Notes: a model not told the origin generated them from the sequence alone. DNA of 31,750 nt from Nemertoderma westbladi (GCA_032718475.1 JAUCBJ010003559.1:1-31750), one strand, 5' to 3'. Shown: positions 1 to 10,539, counted from the stretch's first letter. A program made the numbers and translations.

Positions 1-254
1 CAGTCATTAGTCAAAGTCAAGTTATCAATAATTTAAACAAAAAAAATAACACCATAAATTGCATTAATTTACCCAGTTCTGAATAATATTTTTAATTTCT
101 ATAAATCCGATATAAAATTTGTGAGTATACAATAGAACGGTCTAAGTAATAATACAGAGGTCCCCTAATTAAATATTAATTAATTTTAAATCGGAATAAA
201 AACAATGATTTAATAATAACAATATTTGGCACAAAAATACAGAGAAAGTAACAT
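1..254. other. AT-rich non-coding flank
   Basis: AT-rich sequence with short TTAATTAA-like palindromic runs. No exon-like open frame, RNA gene or recognisable repeat was seen. Confidence 0.5.
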
Positions 255-1175
255 CACAACACACTACATAGCTTCCATAGCAACACAACACACTACATAG
301 CTTCCATAGCAACACAACACACTATATAGCTTCCATAGCAACACAACACACTACATAGCTTCCATAGCAACACAACACACTACATTGCTTCCATAGCAAC
401 ACAACACACTACATAGCTTCCATAGCAACACAACACACTACATAGCTTCCATAGCAACACAACACACTACATAGCTTCCATAGCAACACAACACACTACA
501 TAGCTTCCATAGCAACACAACACACTACATAGCTTCCATAGCAACACAACACACTACATAGCTTCCATAGCAACACAACACACTACATAGCTTCCATAGC
601 AACACAACACACTACATAGCTTCCATAGCAACACAATACACTACATAGCTTCCATAGCAACACAATACACTACATAGCTTCCATAGCAACACAACACACT
701 ACATAGCTTCCATAGCAACACAACACACTACATAGCTTCCATAGCAACACAACACACTACATAGCTTCCATAGCAACACAATACACTACATAGCTTCCAT
801 AGCAACACAACACACTACATAGCTTCCATAGCAACACAACACACTACATAGCTTCCATAGCAACACAACACACTACATAGCTTCCATAGCAACACAACAC
901 ACTACATAGCTTCCATAGCAACACAACACACTACATAGCTTCCATAGCAACACAACACACTACATAGCTTCCATAGCAACACAACACACTACATAGCTTC
1001 CATAGCAACACAACACACTACATAGCTTCCATAGCAACACAACACACTACATAGCTTCCATAGCAACACAACACACTACATAGCTTCCATAGCAACACAA
1101 CACTCTGCATAGCTTCCATAGCAACACAACACACTACATAGCTTCCATAGCAACACAATACACTACATAGCTTCC
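255..1175. repeat. 29-bp minisatellite, about 32 copies, with X-box-like core
   Basis: A perfect head-to-tail array with a 29-bp period (for example the CTTCCATAG word starts at 272, 301, 330 and so on). Copies are nearly identical. The few variants are single substitutions such as CAACAC to CAATAC, ACATAG to ATATAG or ACATTG, and one CTCTGC unit near 1102. Each unit contains GCTTCCATAGCAAC, which resembles the RFX X-box (GTTGCCATGGCAAC): 11 of 14 positions match and the right half-site AGCAAC is intact. High homogeneity implies recent expansion or ongoing homogenisation. There are no unique spacers, so it is not a CRISPR-type array. Any regulatory role is inference. Confidence 0.97.
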
Positions 1176-1621
1176 CCTTGTATAACCGAATAGAAACTAT
1201 AATAATAATTTAATTAATAAATAAATACGTAACAGGTATAATAATTTCATTACATTGTAATAAAGATAGACATGATTGAGACAATATATACACTTAAACA
1301 ATCAAGATACCAGGTTGTTATATAAGTCGATATTATAGACTGAAACAGAAGATTTTAAGACAATTTTAGTCTGACAATGAAAAAACTTAAAACAGGAAAT
1401 ATGGACCATTAGATATAAGACAAACAGTATATATATGTAATAAATGTATTGTACGTAACACAGACACCAAGCAGTGAGCAAGCACTATAGTTAAGCAAAG
1501 CAAAATTATGCTCCAATTCAACGGGTGTAAATACAATTAGTTTAAATTATTCTTTGGACCATGTACTCCATAAGATGTATAAAAATATAATGGGCTAGTT
1601 GAACTAGCTTGTGAAATATAC
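1176..1621. other. Non-coding AT-rich spacer
   Basis: No open frame with exon borders, RNA gene or repeat was recognised between the 29-bp array and the next transposon-like element. Confidence 0.4.
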
Positions 1622-3083
1622 TACCGGGTCGTTTGCACAAAAAGTGGCCATATTCAAGATTAAAAATATTTTTTCGCCAACCCTATCAAATCATACATAT
1701 TTCGAAAGCCCTTAGCGTGCTGATTTCAAATTTCATAGTGGTTCATTTTTTCTACCAATAGTAAAAATGTTATGGACGAAAAACGTATGTCTCGTCGGTA
1801 TCGCTTTGTCTCATATCAATTTCCTTGTTTAAACATGCGTTACGTTGTAGACATGTCTCGTCTGTAACGAAAGTGTAACGGGGCAATTCCATCGTTACGG
1901 ACTCACATTCATACGCAATTTTCGAATTTAACCAGAAATGTGAGTATTAGACGTACGAGACAGAATTAAAGGATTAAACGGGCGCAATGAAGAATGTCGT
2001 ACATTAGGATGATGTATGAATGAATACGTTCGAATGTACTGTCGATGGACAATTGTCAGACTAATAGGAGCTGAATACTTTCAGTTTATATAGTGAATAA
2101 TGTATACAAAGCAGAATGATTCTTACCTAACCTACCGCGTGGTGAGTCCGTAACGGAAAATTTGTGAGTCCGTAACGCTGTTCTTAAACGTTTCAGCTGC
2201 AATACAGAACATACTGTAGATACCTAATGGATGGTTTTGATTGGTTGTAAACCCAAAGGAAAATGATTGTCAGTGCAATACACATGCGGGGTGCACTCCA
2301 AATTAAAATTTAAGTACTTTTCGTTACGGACTCACATAAACGTTAACGTGAAAGCTTGACCTTGTATATATCATTAGATAGCGCTTTCAGAAGCGGTATA
2401 AATAAACTTTACATAAGTAAATCGTAAATAGTAAAAATATTAAGTAAGTAAATAGTTAGAGCAAAAATAGAGGCGTTACATGATGGACATTTCCAATGAC
2501 GTTAAAATTTGGGCATAATTTCGGCGTTCATTCGTATGTATGGATAGCCAATAAAATTATCTTTCGGAAAATACCTACCTTGAAACAAACACATTTCACA
2601 ATAAAAAGTTATGTTTCAAAAACGACCGTTACAACACCTAAAAAAATTATAAAAACGAACATGTAGCATTTTTCATTCCTCAAAAAACAAAACTATAAAG
2701 AAGTGTACCCCAGTACCCAAGTGTACCCCAGTAACGACTAGTACTGGATTGTAGATCATGAAATAAGCTTTTAGCTGATATATAGTTTACTGGAAGTATC
2801 TCTTACTGACATTTGGTTATGATCGTTTGTATCTCAAAAACATAGCATCGGACTTTGCATCATATGTCCATTTCGTGCTTGTAATCCAAGGAAAATATAT
2901 GTAAAATTCACCTCAATTGCTTAAAACCAAAGCCACAAAATGGGCGAAAATTCGCTCTATAGAAATATATATAGGTTTATATTGTTTGGGTTATTTTCTG
3001 CTGAGTTATGGCTCATGGAATGGCGAAATTACGTCTGACACTGACAATAATTGTGGCCACTTTTTGCGTAATCGAACCTACCA
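1622..3083. mobile_element. Probable non-autonomous DNA transposon with imperfect inverted ends
   Basis: Inverted ends are visible at about 1626-1650 (GGTCGTTTGCAC followed by AAAAAGTGGCCA) and, in reverse complement, at about 3052-3076 (GGTTCGATTACG followed by CAAAAAGTGGCCA). The inner 12 bases are identical and the outer bases about 70 percent identical. CTAC lies outside the left end and again outside the right end, so a short target duplication (TA or CTAC) is possible. No transposase-like frame is present; the 61-codon frame at 2917-3102 runs across the right end. The interior carries four copies of GTGAGTCCGTAACG (two in each orientation). The superfamily is not determined. Confidence 0.55.
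1893..2335. repeat. Four copies of a 14-mer GTGAGTCCGTAACG, two per orientation
   Basis: The word occurs on the + strand at 2142-2155 and 2164-2177, and as its reverse complement at about 1893-1906 and 2322-2335. The sequence between copies is not otherwise repeated, so these look like discrete sites rather than decayed tandem units. They lie inside the inverted-end element at 1622-3083 and could be internal sites bound by a transposase or another protein. Confidence 0.75.
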
Positions 3084-3445
3084 TTGGCCCTTGACTTATT
3101 AACAATGTGCTAATTAGCTCACATTGAGTTCTAATAACTAAATGAACAACACCAACTCAATAATCCCGCCCTTTATTATGCTAGACAATAAAATAATAAT
3201 ATAATCAAGTATCACTATTTAGACAAATACCCCTGTACAGTATCTGAAACTTAAAATAGCAGATAAAGATAGATTTTCCAATAATTAAAATTATGAAAAT
3301 GAAGTATATAATTGAAATAAATTCATCAACCCAGGAATGTATAAATTAAAAACAATGAATACGGAATGTGTGACAAGGGACAGCGGGTGAGCCAAAGCAA
3401 ATAATAGTTAATATAATGGAATGTTAATAAATTCTAAGAAAATAC
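3084..3445. other. Non-coding spacer
   Basis: AT-rich sequence. If the exon at 3446-3518 is real, this is the start of its intron on the minus strand. Nothing else was recognised. Confidence 0.3.
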
Positions 3446-3518
3446 CTGTTTCCATGCTGGGCTCCCATTCATTATCGACGTCGTACTGGTGAGGACACCA
3501 AATCTCAGAATGGCACAT
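3446..3518 (-). CDS. Possible first coding exon of an unidentified minus-strand gene
   Basis: On the minus strand an ATG at 3518 opens 24 codons plus one base, ending at a plausible splice donor (AACAG|GTATTTTC, boundary 3446/3445). An in-frame TGA lies 11 codons upstream with no other ATG between, so this would be the initiator. The peptide is acidic and Trp-rich (it includes EIWCPHQYDVDNEW and EPSMET). I do not recognise it. The base before the start (T at -3) is a weak initiation context, and no second exon was found before the window edge. An alternative reading is an internal exon beginning after TCCTCACCAG. It could also be chance. Confidence 0.28.
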
Positions 3519-4243
3519 ACACAAGAATGCTAGGCCGGGTTTGCTGTTTCAATTTGAATGTAAACATCTCCAACCAGTTCCCTCAGCAGTGGATGGGTTT
3601 CTTTGGTCCCCAAAGCTTAAAACTTGAACAGCGCCGCCTCCACTTTGTAGAGCATTGCTTTCCCCATAATAACCAGCCAAATCCAACATGTGATTTGGCT
3701 GCCTCACGGAGTAGAATTACCATGATAGAAAGCTTACAGACACTATAGACGTCAAAATTAGGATAATATTACGAAAGTCATGAGTAACCGTATCGCGTTG
3801 TGGCGTCGCAATTATATTGACAAGCCGGCATAGCATTCTTAATATATAATGCAGCATTCCAAGTAGGGTACCAGACGATCGTTAGTTGCTTTGGGATATT
3901 CGTTAATGCAGCAATGCTTAACTATACAAAACAATTTAATGTGAAAATAATCAATAAATATAATATATGCAACAAACATATAGAGATAACAATTGGAAAA
4001 CATTAACGGAAACGAACAATCAAAAGGAATGGACCGGCCAATAGGTGGTAAATAAGGACGACACTTAGCGGCCGGTGCGTTTATTGGTTTCCATAGATAC
4101 TAAGAGGTTTATAACTGCCTCTTAGCGGTTCGTTTCAGCACTGCACTCACACCCGTTTCTATTAAGCAAAGATTGTCAGCACCCGCAACCAGAACTTTCG
4201 GTTTTCCCGTCTAGTTTCAATCGTTGATCGCAATTATCTATGG

Positions 4244-4257
4244 GTTCCTATGGAAAC
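4244..4257. promoter_or_regulatory. X-box-like palindrome
   Basis: GTTCCTATGGAAAC fits the RFX pattern RYYVYY-N2-RRHRAC and is almost a perfect palindrome. The loose pattern is expected by chance tens of times in a window this size, so only the symmetry and the promoter-like setting give it weight. Confidence 0.25.
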
Positions 4258-4463
4258 AAAATTAATTAATAAGTGTAATCAGCCGGAACAATATTATTGG
4301 AGGAGGCAAGGAGCTCTCGTTCTAGAATACTGATATATTCAGAATCAGGGTATATTCCTAATTAAATAATCTACTGCGCCCAAGGCGTTCTAGAACCACT
4401 GTAGTTCTAGAACGTACCACGTTTGACTGTACCACAATATTTTACAACTCTGTGGAGGAACTA

Positions 4464-4485
4464 GACCCACACCCACGTGTGGGTC
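4464..4485. other. Perfect 9-bp inverted repeat around an E-box
   Basis: GACCCACAC and GTGTGGGTC are perfect inverted arms separated by four bases (CCAC). The right side overlaps a CACGTG E-box. It could form a cruciform or bind a dimeric factor; its function is unknown. Confidence 0.6.
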
Positions 4486-4867
4486 AGAGACGAGAGTTTA
4501 GCTGAGAGGCGCGGCCACATTACTCAGCTCAGTTGATCAAACTACAGTTTAAATATAATCATAATAATTATTCTGGCACTTTTTGTCTTAAACATTTTTC
4601 AATATGATTACGTCAGTGATATGGGAAGAAAACGCACTACAACGATACTAGTGCCGACGCCTAATTATGTTATAGAGGCGTCACAGTGTCAAGGTGTAGG
4701 GGTTGAGACCGCATGCAGCAGTCTTGCTAGCCAAAAATATACGTGTAGTAATAACAGCTTAAAATACTATTAGTTATCAGTTATAACATAAATAGTGTAA
4801 GTTAACAGTTATAACTTAAAGGCTACCAATTAAAGTCATCCCAAAATTGATGAAAATTTCACCAAAA

Positions 4868-5293
4868 ATAATTATTTTACACCAAATTAAATAATTTGAC
4901 CCCAAAAAAAATAATTCAAACACCAAAACAAATTTATCAACACCAAAAACAATTATTCAATACGAAAATAAATGACAAAACCCCCAAAATAAATACAAAT
5001 TTTCCCAAAAAAAAATACATTTCCCCCAAAACAAATACATTTTCCCCCCAAACCAAAAACATTTTCCCCCAAAACAAATACATTTTCCCCCAAAACAAAT
5101 ACATTTTCGCCCAAAACAAATACATTTTCGCCCAAAATAAATACATTTTCCCCCAAAACAAATAAATTATCCCCTAAAATAAAAATACATTTTCCCCCAA
5201 AACAAATACATAATCCCCTAAAATAAAAATACATTTTCCCCCAAAACAAATACATTTTTGCCCAAAATAAATACATATTCCCCCAAAATAAAT
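4868..5293. repeat. Degenerate 21-bp-period C/A-rich array
   Basis: Units of the type CCCCCAAAACAAATACATTTT repeat about every 21 bases. They are regular from about 5010 to 5293 and decay toward 4868. Because 21 is a multiple of three, the array stays open in several frames on both strands (for example 4896-5165 on + and 4953-5276 on minus), giving repetitive peptides that are not genes. Confidence 0.9.
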
Positions 5294-5349
5294 ACTACTG
5301 CAGCAATAAGCCTAGCACTTCCTGGAATTTAGATAAAAACTTCGAGACA

Positions 5350-5596
5350 GGGGGGGGGAAACTGGACACAAAACCCCCCTTGGCGAATTAATATCCCGCC
5401 TCAATGTTAAATTCTCAATTTAGGGAAAGGAGCAGGTTACAGTGGCACGTTATTTTAACCAAAACAATAAACTAAACACAATATAACAGGTTACAGTTTT
5501 ATTGTTGAGAGTAATAAGCTGTTATTTGCGTCCAATTTCCCCAGGAGAGGGATTAATTTTTATTGCGTCCAGTTTCCCCCCCCCCCCCCCCCCCCC
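5350..5596. mobile_element. Short element with poly-G/poly-C inverted ends (copy A)
   Basis: The left end is a run of nine G followed by AAACTGGACACAA; the right end is TTGCGTCCAGTTT followed by 21 C (5576-5596). The ends are inverted copies of each other. The flanks GAGACA on the left and TATCTG on the right may extend the inverted repeat. A second internal near-copy of the end (GCGTCCAATTTCCCC) lies near 5528-5542. There is no coding capacity. The interior is clearly related to the element at 16779-17165 and shares a module with the element at 12096-12305, so this is a dispersed non-autonomous family. Confidence 0.75.
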
Positions 5597-7177
5597 TATC
5601 TGAAAACTTGCCGTAATACAATAAGTAACAGAAAAAACGGAATAAGTAACAGAATAATAACAAATAAAGTAATAGGCCATAGGCAATAAGCCTATCGGTA
5701 CGAATACTGAACTGAAACTGAAGTAGGCCTAATACTGTAGGTAGGCCTACATCGGTACAAAATCTAATAACAAAATACGTTCGTGGGGCGCAGCACGTGA
5801 GGCTCAGTTATGAAATACAAATTAAAATTGAGCGATTCTATAAAAATTGGTATTTATGAAAGTTAACCAAACCGCCAATAAATAAAAAAAGAGGGGAAAG
5901 CCTCCCCTTAATCTGCACCACCAACCACCAACCCAAAGGCGCATAGAGGAGTGATGGCAGAGAGGTATTGATAAAGAATTGGTGTTTTATATTTTCATAT
6001 AATATACGTCTTAACGATTAATACTCACTACTCAGCCAATCATTTTGAGAGATAAACAATAAGCAAGTGGACTTATTAGTCTGGCTCCTTATACTGCTGC
6101 CTATAGGTCCCTCCTTATACGTAATTACCTATTGCTCGAGTAGTGCAGTGCTTAGGTGGGACTGGTTCCCAGCTAGGCGATACCACTGGGCACGCCATGG
6201 AATGAGGGAGCTGGAAGTATAGAGTGACAGGTATTTTAATAACTTAATTACGTTTAGATCAATTAAAAACACATTTCTTAAAGCAAATCACTTGAACTAA
6301 TTAAAAACTATAATGGAATGGGGTATGTGGATGACAGCTGTAAAATTTTTAAGTAAAATTATTGAAATCTTATACTAGAAAATAATTAATTCCCATTAAA
6401 GGGCTGCAGAAAAATGCTGTTTTTTACCGTAATCAACTTAATTAACTAATTATCCGGCTTTTATCTTAGCTCCTTGAAGGCCACACGCAAATTCATTTGG
6501 ATAAATATCATCGAGATTTGGCAGAAATTTTAACTTTTAAAATTGTACCCGACAGAACAACGGGACGACAGACACACCGTATGATAAGCTCGGTTACTTT
6601 CGTGGCTCGCCCCACATTAGCTGACTACTCAGATATACAAACAGGGCTGGTTGTCGACCTGGTCTAACATGGGAACGTGAATCGGCGTTGTTTCCTACGA
6701 GTGTCAGAGTGGAGCGCTAATGGATGTCAAATATATCCTACAGCAAACTAATCGCGAACAGCTGCAACTCGGAATATAAGTGGAAAATAATAAATCCATA
6801 ATCCCATTGGACCGACTTAGCTCTCATATATATCTGTATCATTTCGCCATTGCAACCCTCGGTTCGCTTATATCTGGGAGGCAGGTGGCAATTATGAATT
6901 TTGATACAGCAATAAATATTAATGAGTTCCGAACCAGAGACAATATCACATAGGTAAGGCGAGGCACTTAAACCACTAACACCGCAAAATTAATACAAAG
7001 ATATTAAAGTTAATCCAAAGAAATGAACTGCGGGATAAAAGGTAGATATTTATTAGGAGACGAAGGCGACGAAGTACCGGTTCAGACGTATACGCAACGC
7101 ACTAGATGGCTAATTGACTCAAAGTTGAGTCAAAGACAAAACAGAAATAGTTATTAGACGACTACGAGATAACCACA
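5597..7177. other. Non-coding region
   Basis: No exon or open frame could be supported. The region has several TAGGCCTA-type words (about 5665-5755) and a degenerate SINE-like patch at 6130-6215. The Rab3 C-terminal exon with its prenylated cysteines should lie at lower coordinates than 8131, but I could not identify it here by eye. Confidence 0.35.
6130..6215 (+). repeat. Possible degenerate tRNA-SINE fragment
   Basis: GTAGTGCAGTGCTTAGG resembles a Pol III A box. GGTTCCCAGC, followed by TAGGCGATACCACTGGG, resembles a B box that has lost its central CGA. The order and spacing suit a decayed tRNA-derived SINE. It is too degenerate to be a tRNA gene. Confidence 0.35.
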
Positions 7178-7330
7178 TTGCCCTGGCCTGGAGTAAAGCG
7201 CCAGACATTGACAACAATAAGGTCGTGTGTTCGAGCCCTAGTAGGCGATTTCGTTAAAGTGTTCTAAAGGTTTAGGCTACCCAGCTGTAATGGGAACCTG
7301 GCGCTGACAGGGATGGGGGTTGGGGGGGAT
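7178..7330 (+). repeat. tRNA-derived SINE
   Basis: An A-box-like TGGCCTGGAGTAAAGCG (7184-7200) is followed about 30 bases later by a strong B box TGTTCGAGCCC (7228-7238). This is the internal Pol III promoter of a tRNA-derived SINE. The sequence then runs into a non-tRNA body (CCCAGCTGTAATGGGAACC). No cloverleaf acceptor pairing was found. The 3' end is uncertain and could extend toward 7400. It lies beyond the last recognised Rab3 exon and could be inside a further Rab3 intron. Confidence 0.65.
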
Positions 7331-8130
7331 AAAGGTTTGATTATGAGAGTATTCGACTTAGGGAGTTAGTGTGGCACAGACGCACTCCCTGTAACAGCCA
7401 GAGGAGAGAGAAGCCTTAGGGTTACCTTCGCATATCTTACTAAACATAAACTGTGAAATGAGTTACTGTATAAGAATATGGAGGGAGAATAATATTGTAT
7501 TGATTCTTGGCAATATGGAAGGAAATATAATAGTTTATTGTATGGCCGCTTTATCCCCAAAGGACTTTATAAAATACTGCCCATCAGCCTAAATATGGCG
7601 GAAGCAATGGTGATAGGTATGATTGGGGCGCTAATCTAGGCGTTGCAACTAAATAGCACTGGAGGAAGCTACCATCGTAAATATATGACAACAGGTTACC
7701 AACGCGTTGTTAAGTATCAATGGTTAGATCCAGCGGTCGGATAATCAGCAGTAATTACCTAAGAGTAAAACCGTCCGAAATAATCTCATGAGACGACGAC
7801 GGGTTATTTATAGCTGTCATAGCAACCGGCCTAGCTGGCTCACGCGTACGCGAATTTCCTGTAGCCGGGAAAGATGGCTTATGGAAACATTAAGTAGGTC
7901 GGATGGGGAAGCAGTCGGAATATATAACAGGAGGTTGGTTACGAATCCTCACTAAATCGACTTCTTTATAGTTTCTATGTCTGGAGGTGACTGACTTGTA
8001 ATAATGTGCATAATGCTGGATAATAAGGATTAACCTACAATGTAACGGAAAAAAAAACTAAAATAAAAATATACGATTTAAGCAAACTGTTGGAACATAA
8101 TCGTATTAATAGCTAAAGCAGACAACTTAC
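7331..8130. other. Non-coding, probably Rab3 intron
   Basis: Because the Rab3 exon at 8131-8312 ends in a splice donor rather than a stop codon, this stretch is probably intron. It contains an X-box-like GCTGTCATAGCAAC at 7813-7826, which shares CATAGCAAC with the 29-bp array. No coding frame was supported. Confidence 0.4.
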
Positions 8131-8312
8131 AGGATCGAATGGTCCTGACATTTGATCAAATATAGAATCTATTAGACTAGTGAATACATCTTGTACATTA
8201 ACATCGTCTCTCGCACTCGTTTCAAAGAAAGATACGTTCAGTTGTTCAGCTAGTTGTTCTCCCCGTTGCTTAGATACCCGTCTCTCGTCATCCATATCGC
8301 ATTTATTCCCAA
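8131..8312 (-). CDS. Rab3: Rab3-type small GTPase, exon with G4 and G5 motifs
   Basis: This exon encodes 60 codons plus the last two bases of a Val codon. It carries the guanine-specificity motif GNKCD, the Rab3-type DMDDERRVS stretch, the G5-like motif ETSAR, and the last helix ending FDQMSGPFDP. The acceptor is TTTCAG|TTGGG (boundary 8312) and the donor is GATCCT|GTAAGT (boundary 8131). Its phase joins the exon at 9767-9915 exactly to give ...VVLVGNKCD. The usual G5 SAK is SAR here, and the helices from QLNVSFF onward differ more from typical insect and vertebrate Rab3 than the upstream exons do. Rab3 sits on synaptic and secretory vesicles and controls exocytosis through effectors such as RIM and rabphilin. 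The C-terminal exon with the prenylated cysteines was not found. Confidence 0.93.
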
Positions 8313-8410
8313 CTGAAACGGATTTAACATTAATTAACTTAGCTATAAACCTCCCGCGATTAACGTACTAAATTTTTTCAGTTATTTTTACCCTTAAAAC
8401 GCCATAAGGG

Positions 8411-9112
8411 GTGAACCACTCTGGTGAACCACTCCGGTGAACCACTCAGGTGAACCACTCAGGTGAACCACTCAGGTGAACCACTCAGGTGAACCACACA
8501 GGTGAACCACTCAGGTGAACCACTCCGGTGAACCACTCAGGTGAACCACTCAGGTGAACCACTCAGGTGAACCACTCAGGTGAACCACTCAGGTGAACCA
8601 CTCAGGTGAACCACTCAGGTGAACCACTCAGGTGAACCACTCAGGTGAACCACTCAGGTGAACCACTCAGGTGAACCACTCAGGTGAACCACTCAGGTGA
8701 ACCACTCAGGTGAACCACTCAGGTGAACCACTCAGGTGAACCACTCAGGTGAACCACTCAGGTGAACCACTCAGGTGAACCACTCTGGTGAACCACTCAG
8801 GTGAACCACTCAGGTGAACCACTTAGGTGAACCACTCAGGTGAACCACTCAGGTGAACCACTCTGGTGAACCACTCCGGTGAACCACTCAGGTGAACCAC
8901 TCAGGTGAACCACTCAGGTGAACCACTCAGGTGAACCACTCCGGTGAACCACTCAGGTGAACCACTCAGGTGAACCACTCAGGTGAACCACTCTGGTGAA
9001 CCACTCCGGTGAACCATTCAGGTGAACCACTCAGGTGAACCACTCAGGTGAACCACTCAGGTGGACCACTCAGGTGAACCACTCAGGTGAACCACTCAGG
9101 TGAACCACTCAA
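8411..9112. repeat. 13-bp minisatellite inside a Rab3 intron, about 54 copies
   Basis: Tandem units TGAACCACTCAGG with a 13-bp period. Most copies are identical; variants are CTCTGG, CTCCGG, CACAGG, CTTAGG and one GTGGACC. A CTCTGG-CTCCGG pair recurs at about 8861 and 8991, exactly 130 bases (10 units) apart, showing a higher-order period. The array starts about 100 bases upstream, in the transcript sense, of the acceptor of the exon at 8131-8312, so length changes would alter the intron close to a splice site. Confidence 0.97.
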
Positions 9113-9766
9113 GTCCAAGTGACTCTTACCGTGAATGTTTGAACGTCAATGAAATGGAACCAAACTTGGTTGACATTTATGAGTCTATCAAAAGTTTAGA
9201 AATTCTACACAGAGACAGTTTGCCATAGTTCCTAAGTCGGTCGCTTGGGGGCGAATGACGAGGTCATCTAATTGCAACTGTGTGCACTAACTAACAGCAC
9301 TTACGCGTGCAGCAAGAACTCACGTACATGTTTAACTGCCAACTCAACCCAGGTTAAAAAAATGTTTGAATTTATACAATTTATTATATGAATGTCAAAA
9401 CATATAAAAATAGTTGAAAATAATTACATAATACAGTAGGAAAAAATGTGTCAGTCAAAATTATTGCATACAAGCAATAATTAACATTTACTAAAATAAT
9501 AGAAAATTCAATAATTACGACTGCATTGAATGTCTAAGATAATCAAATCAACAATGGTCAATACAGTACTCCATTTGTAGAACCGTGTCGTGATTTAATG
9601 TCTATAGTGTGAACAATTGCGACACATACGAATACGGGTTTGGTGAATTAATAAATACGCCTAAGTCATAAGCCATAAATACTGCCCCTAGCTAGATAGG
9701 TCGCCACTCCATTGGTAATTAGTTAAACAAGTGAATTAATTGATAAGGAACTCGTATGAAACTCAC
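9113..9766 (-). other. Rab3 intron, remaining sequence
   Basis: This is the donor-proximal part of the intron between the exons at 9767-9915 and 8131-8312. It begins at the donor CTCG|GTGAGT and runs into the 13-bp minisatellite. No nested gene was seen. Confidence 0.7.
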
Positions 9767-9915
9767 CGAGAACTACCTGTGCGTTATCCCAAGAGAAGGT
9801 TTTAATTTGTTGGACCCAATCCTGCACTGTGTTGTATGACTCTTCATTGGTGATATCGTACATTAGTATAAAACCCATCGCACCGCGGTAGTAAGCAGTT
9901 GTTATGGTGCGATAT
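9767..9915 (-). CDS. Rab3: Rab3-type small GTPase, switch II exon
   Basis: This exon encodes 49 codons plus split codons at both ends. It begins [15 protein letters not shown] directly after the WDTAGQE-R of the previous exon and continues [12 protein letters not shown] to the highly conserved SWDNAQVVL. The acceptor is TTACAG|ATATCG (boundary 9915) and the donor is CTCG|GTGAGT (boundary 9767). [18 protein letters not shown] is the Rab3 switch II/effector surface and is essentially unchanged here, as is WDNAQV. These set it apart from Rab26, Rab27, Rab8 and other exocytic Rabs. Phase and order agree with both neighbouring exons, so the three form one spliced reading frame. Confidence 0.96.
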
Positions 9916-10539
9916 CTGTAACAAAATCAACTATATTGCTCTCCTATTGCTTATCCTACAAAATCAATGGTAAGGTTAATGTTAAGTTCTGTACGACGGG
10001 CCCGTACGATATGACCCACCGTGCCGAACCACGTATGATGGAGACGGTAAGGGTTGGTGCCGGTGGGAGTAGGACTTATTGATAGATTTATTACCATTAA
10101 TCGTACATACTCCCACTAATATATAGTCCTACTTAGTCTTAGTTTGGCGGCTATTTTTGATTATGACGTTAACAATTCCCAAGTAAGTCATGGCGACACA
10201 GACCTGGGTTATAAGAGACTTGACCTATAGAATCAAAATCAGCAATAAAAAAACGTTATCTGACAAATTAATCTCCAGCTAAAACATGGGGTTTAGCCCT
10301 CGGACTAACAGACCAGAAGCACTTTGGAAGGCAATCGAACACAGAAAATAAAACAATAAAATAGTAGCAACATTTACAAAGTTTTAAAATTCGCAATTTT
10401 AAAAACGTTCTAAAAATTAACTCATACTTAATCACCTCTTCGGTAATTCGAGAGATTCCTAAAAGTTGCCAATATGTAGTAAAATGTTTACCCGCGTACA
10501 CAGTATGTTAACTGATTGAAATAAACGGGTTTACTTTAC
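9916..10539 (-). other. Rab3 intron
   Basis: A 624-base intron between two Rab3 exons, with donor AAAG|GTAAAG and acceptor TTACAG. AT-rich, with no recognised nested feature. The 77-codon frame at 10268-10501 has no recognisable similarity. Confidence 0.85.

Larger units (their letters stand above)
3519..4867. other. Non-coding region with promoter-like elements
   Basis: The stretch from about 4020 to 4500 is less AT-rich and has more CpG than its surroundings. It contains CCAAT at about 4038 and its complement ATTGG near 4084, an X-box-like GTTCCTATGGAAAC at 4244-4257, three TTCTAGAA palindromes between about 4319 and 4411, and a hairpin at 4464-4485. This would suit a promoter, perhaps for the possible minus-strand exon at 3446-3518. 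The 73-codon + strand frame at 3527-3748 shows no homology I recognise. Confidence 0.35.

Noticed and set aside
255-1175. CRISPR-like repeat array
   Set aside because: Units are directly contiguous with no unique spacers, in a eukaryotic context; it is a minisatellite.
4896-5276. Overlapping open frames on both strands giving repetitive peptides
   Set aside because: They come from a 21-bp-period array, which stays open in several frames because 21 is divisible by three; there are no exon borders or non-repetitive codons.
7184-7238. tRNA gene
   Set aside because: A and B boxes are present, but no full cloverleaf or acceptor pairing, and a SINE-type body follows.
7813-7826. GCTGTCATAGCAAC as a functional X-box
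   Set aside because: It fits only the loose consensus, which should occur tens of times by chance in this window; not listed as a separate regulatory feature.
10268-10501. 77-codon minus frame between Rab3 exons
   Set aside because: It falls entirely inside a well-defined Rab3 intron and has no recognisable similarity.
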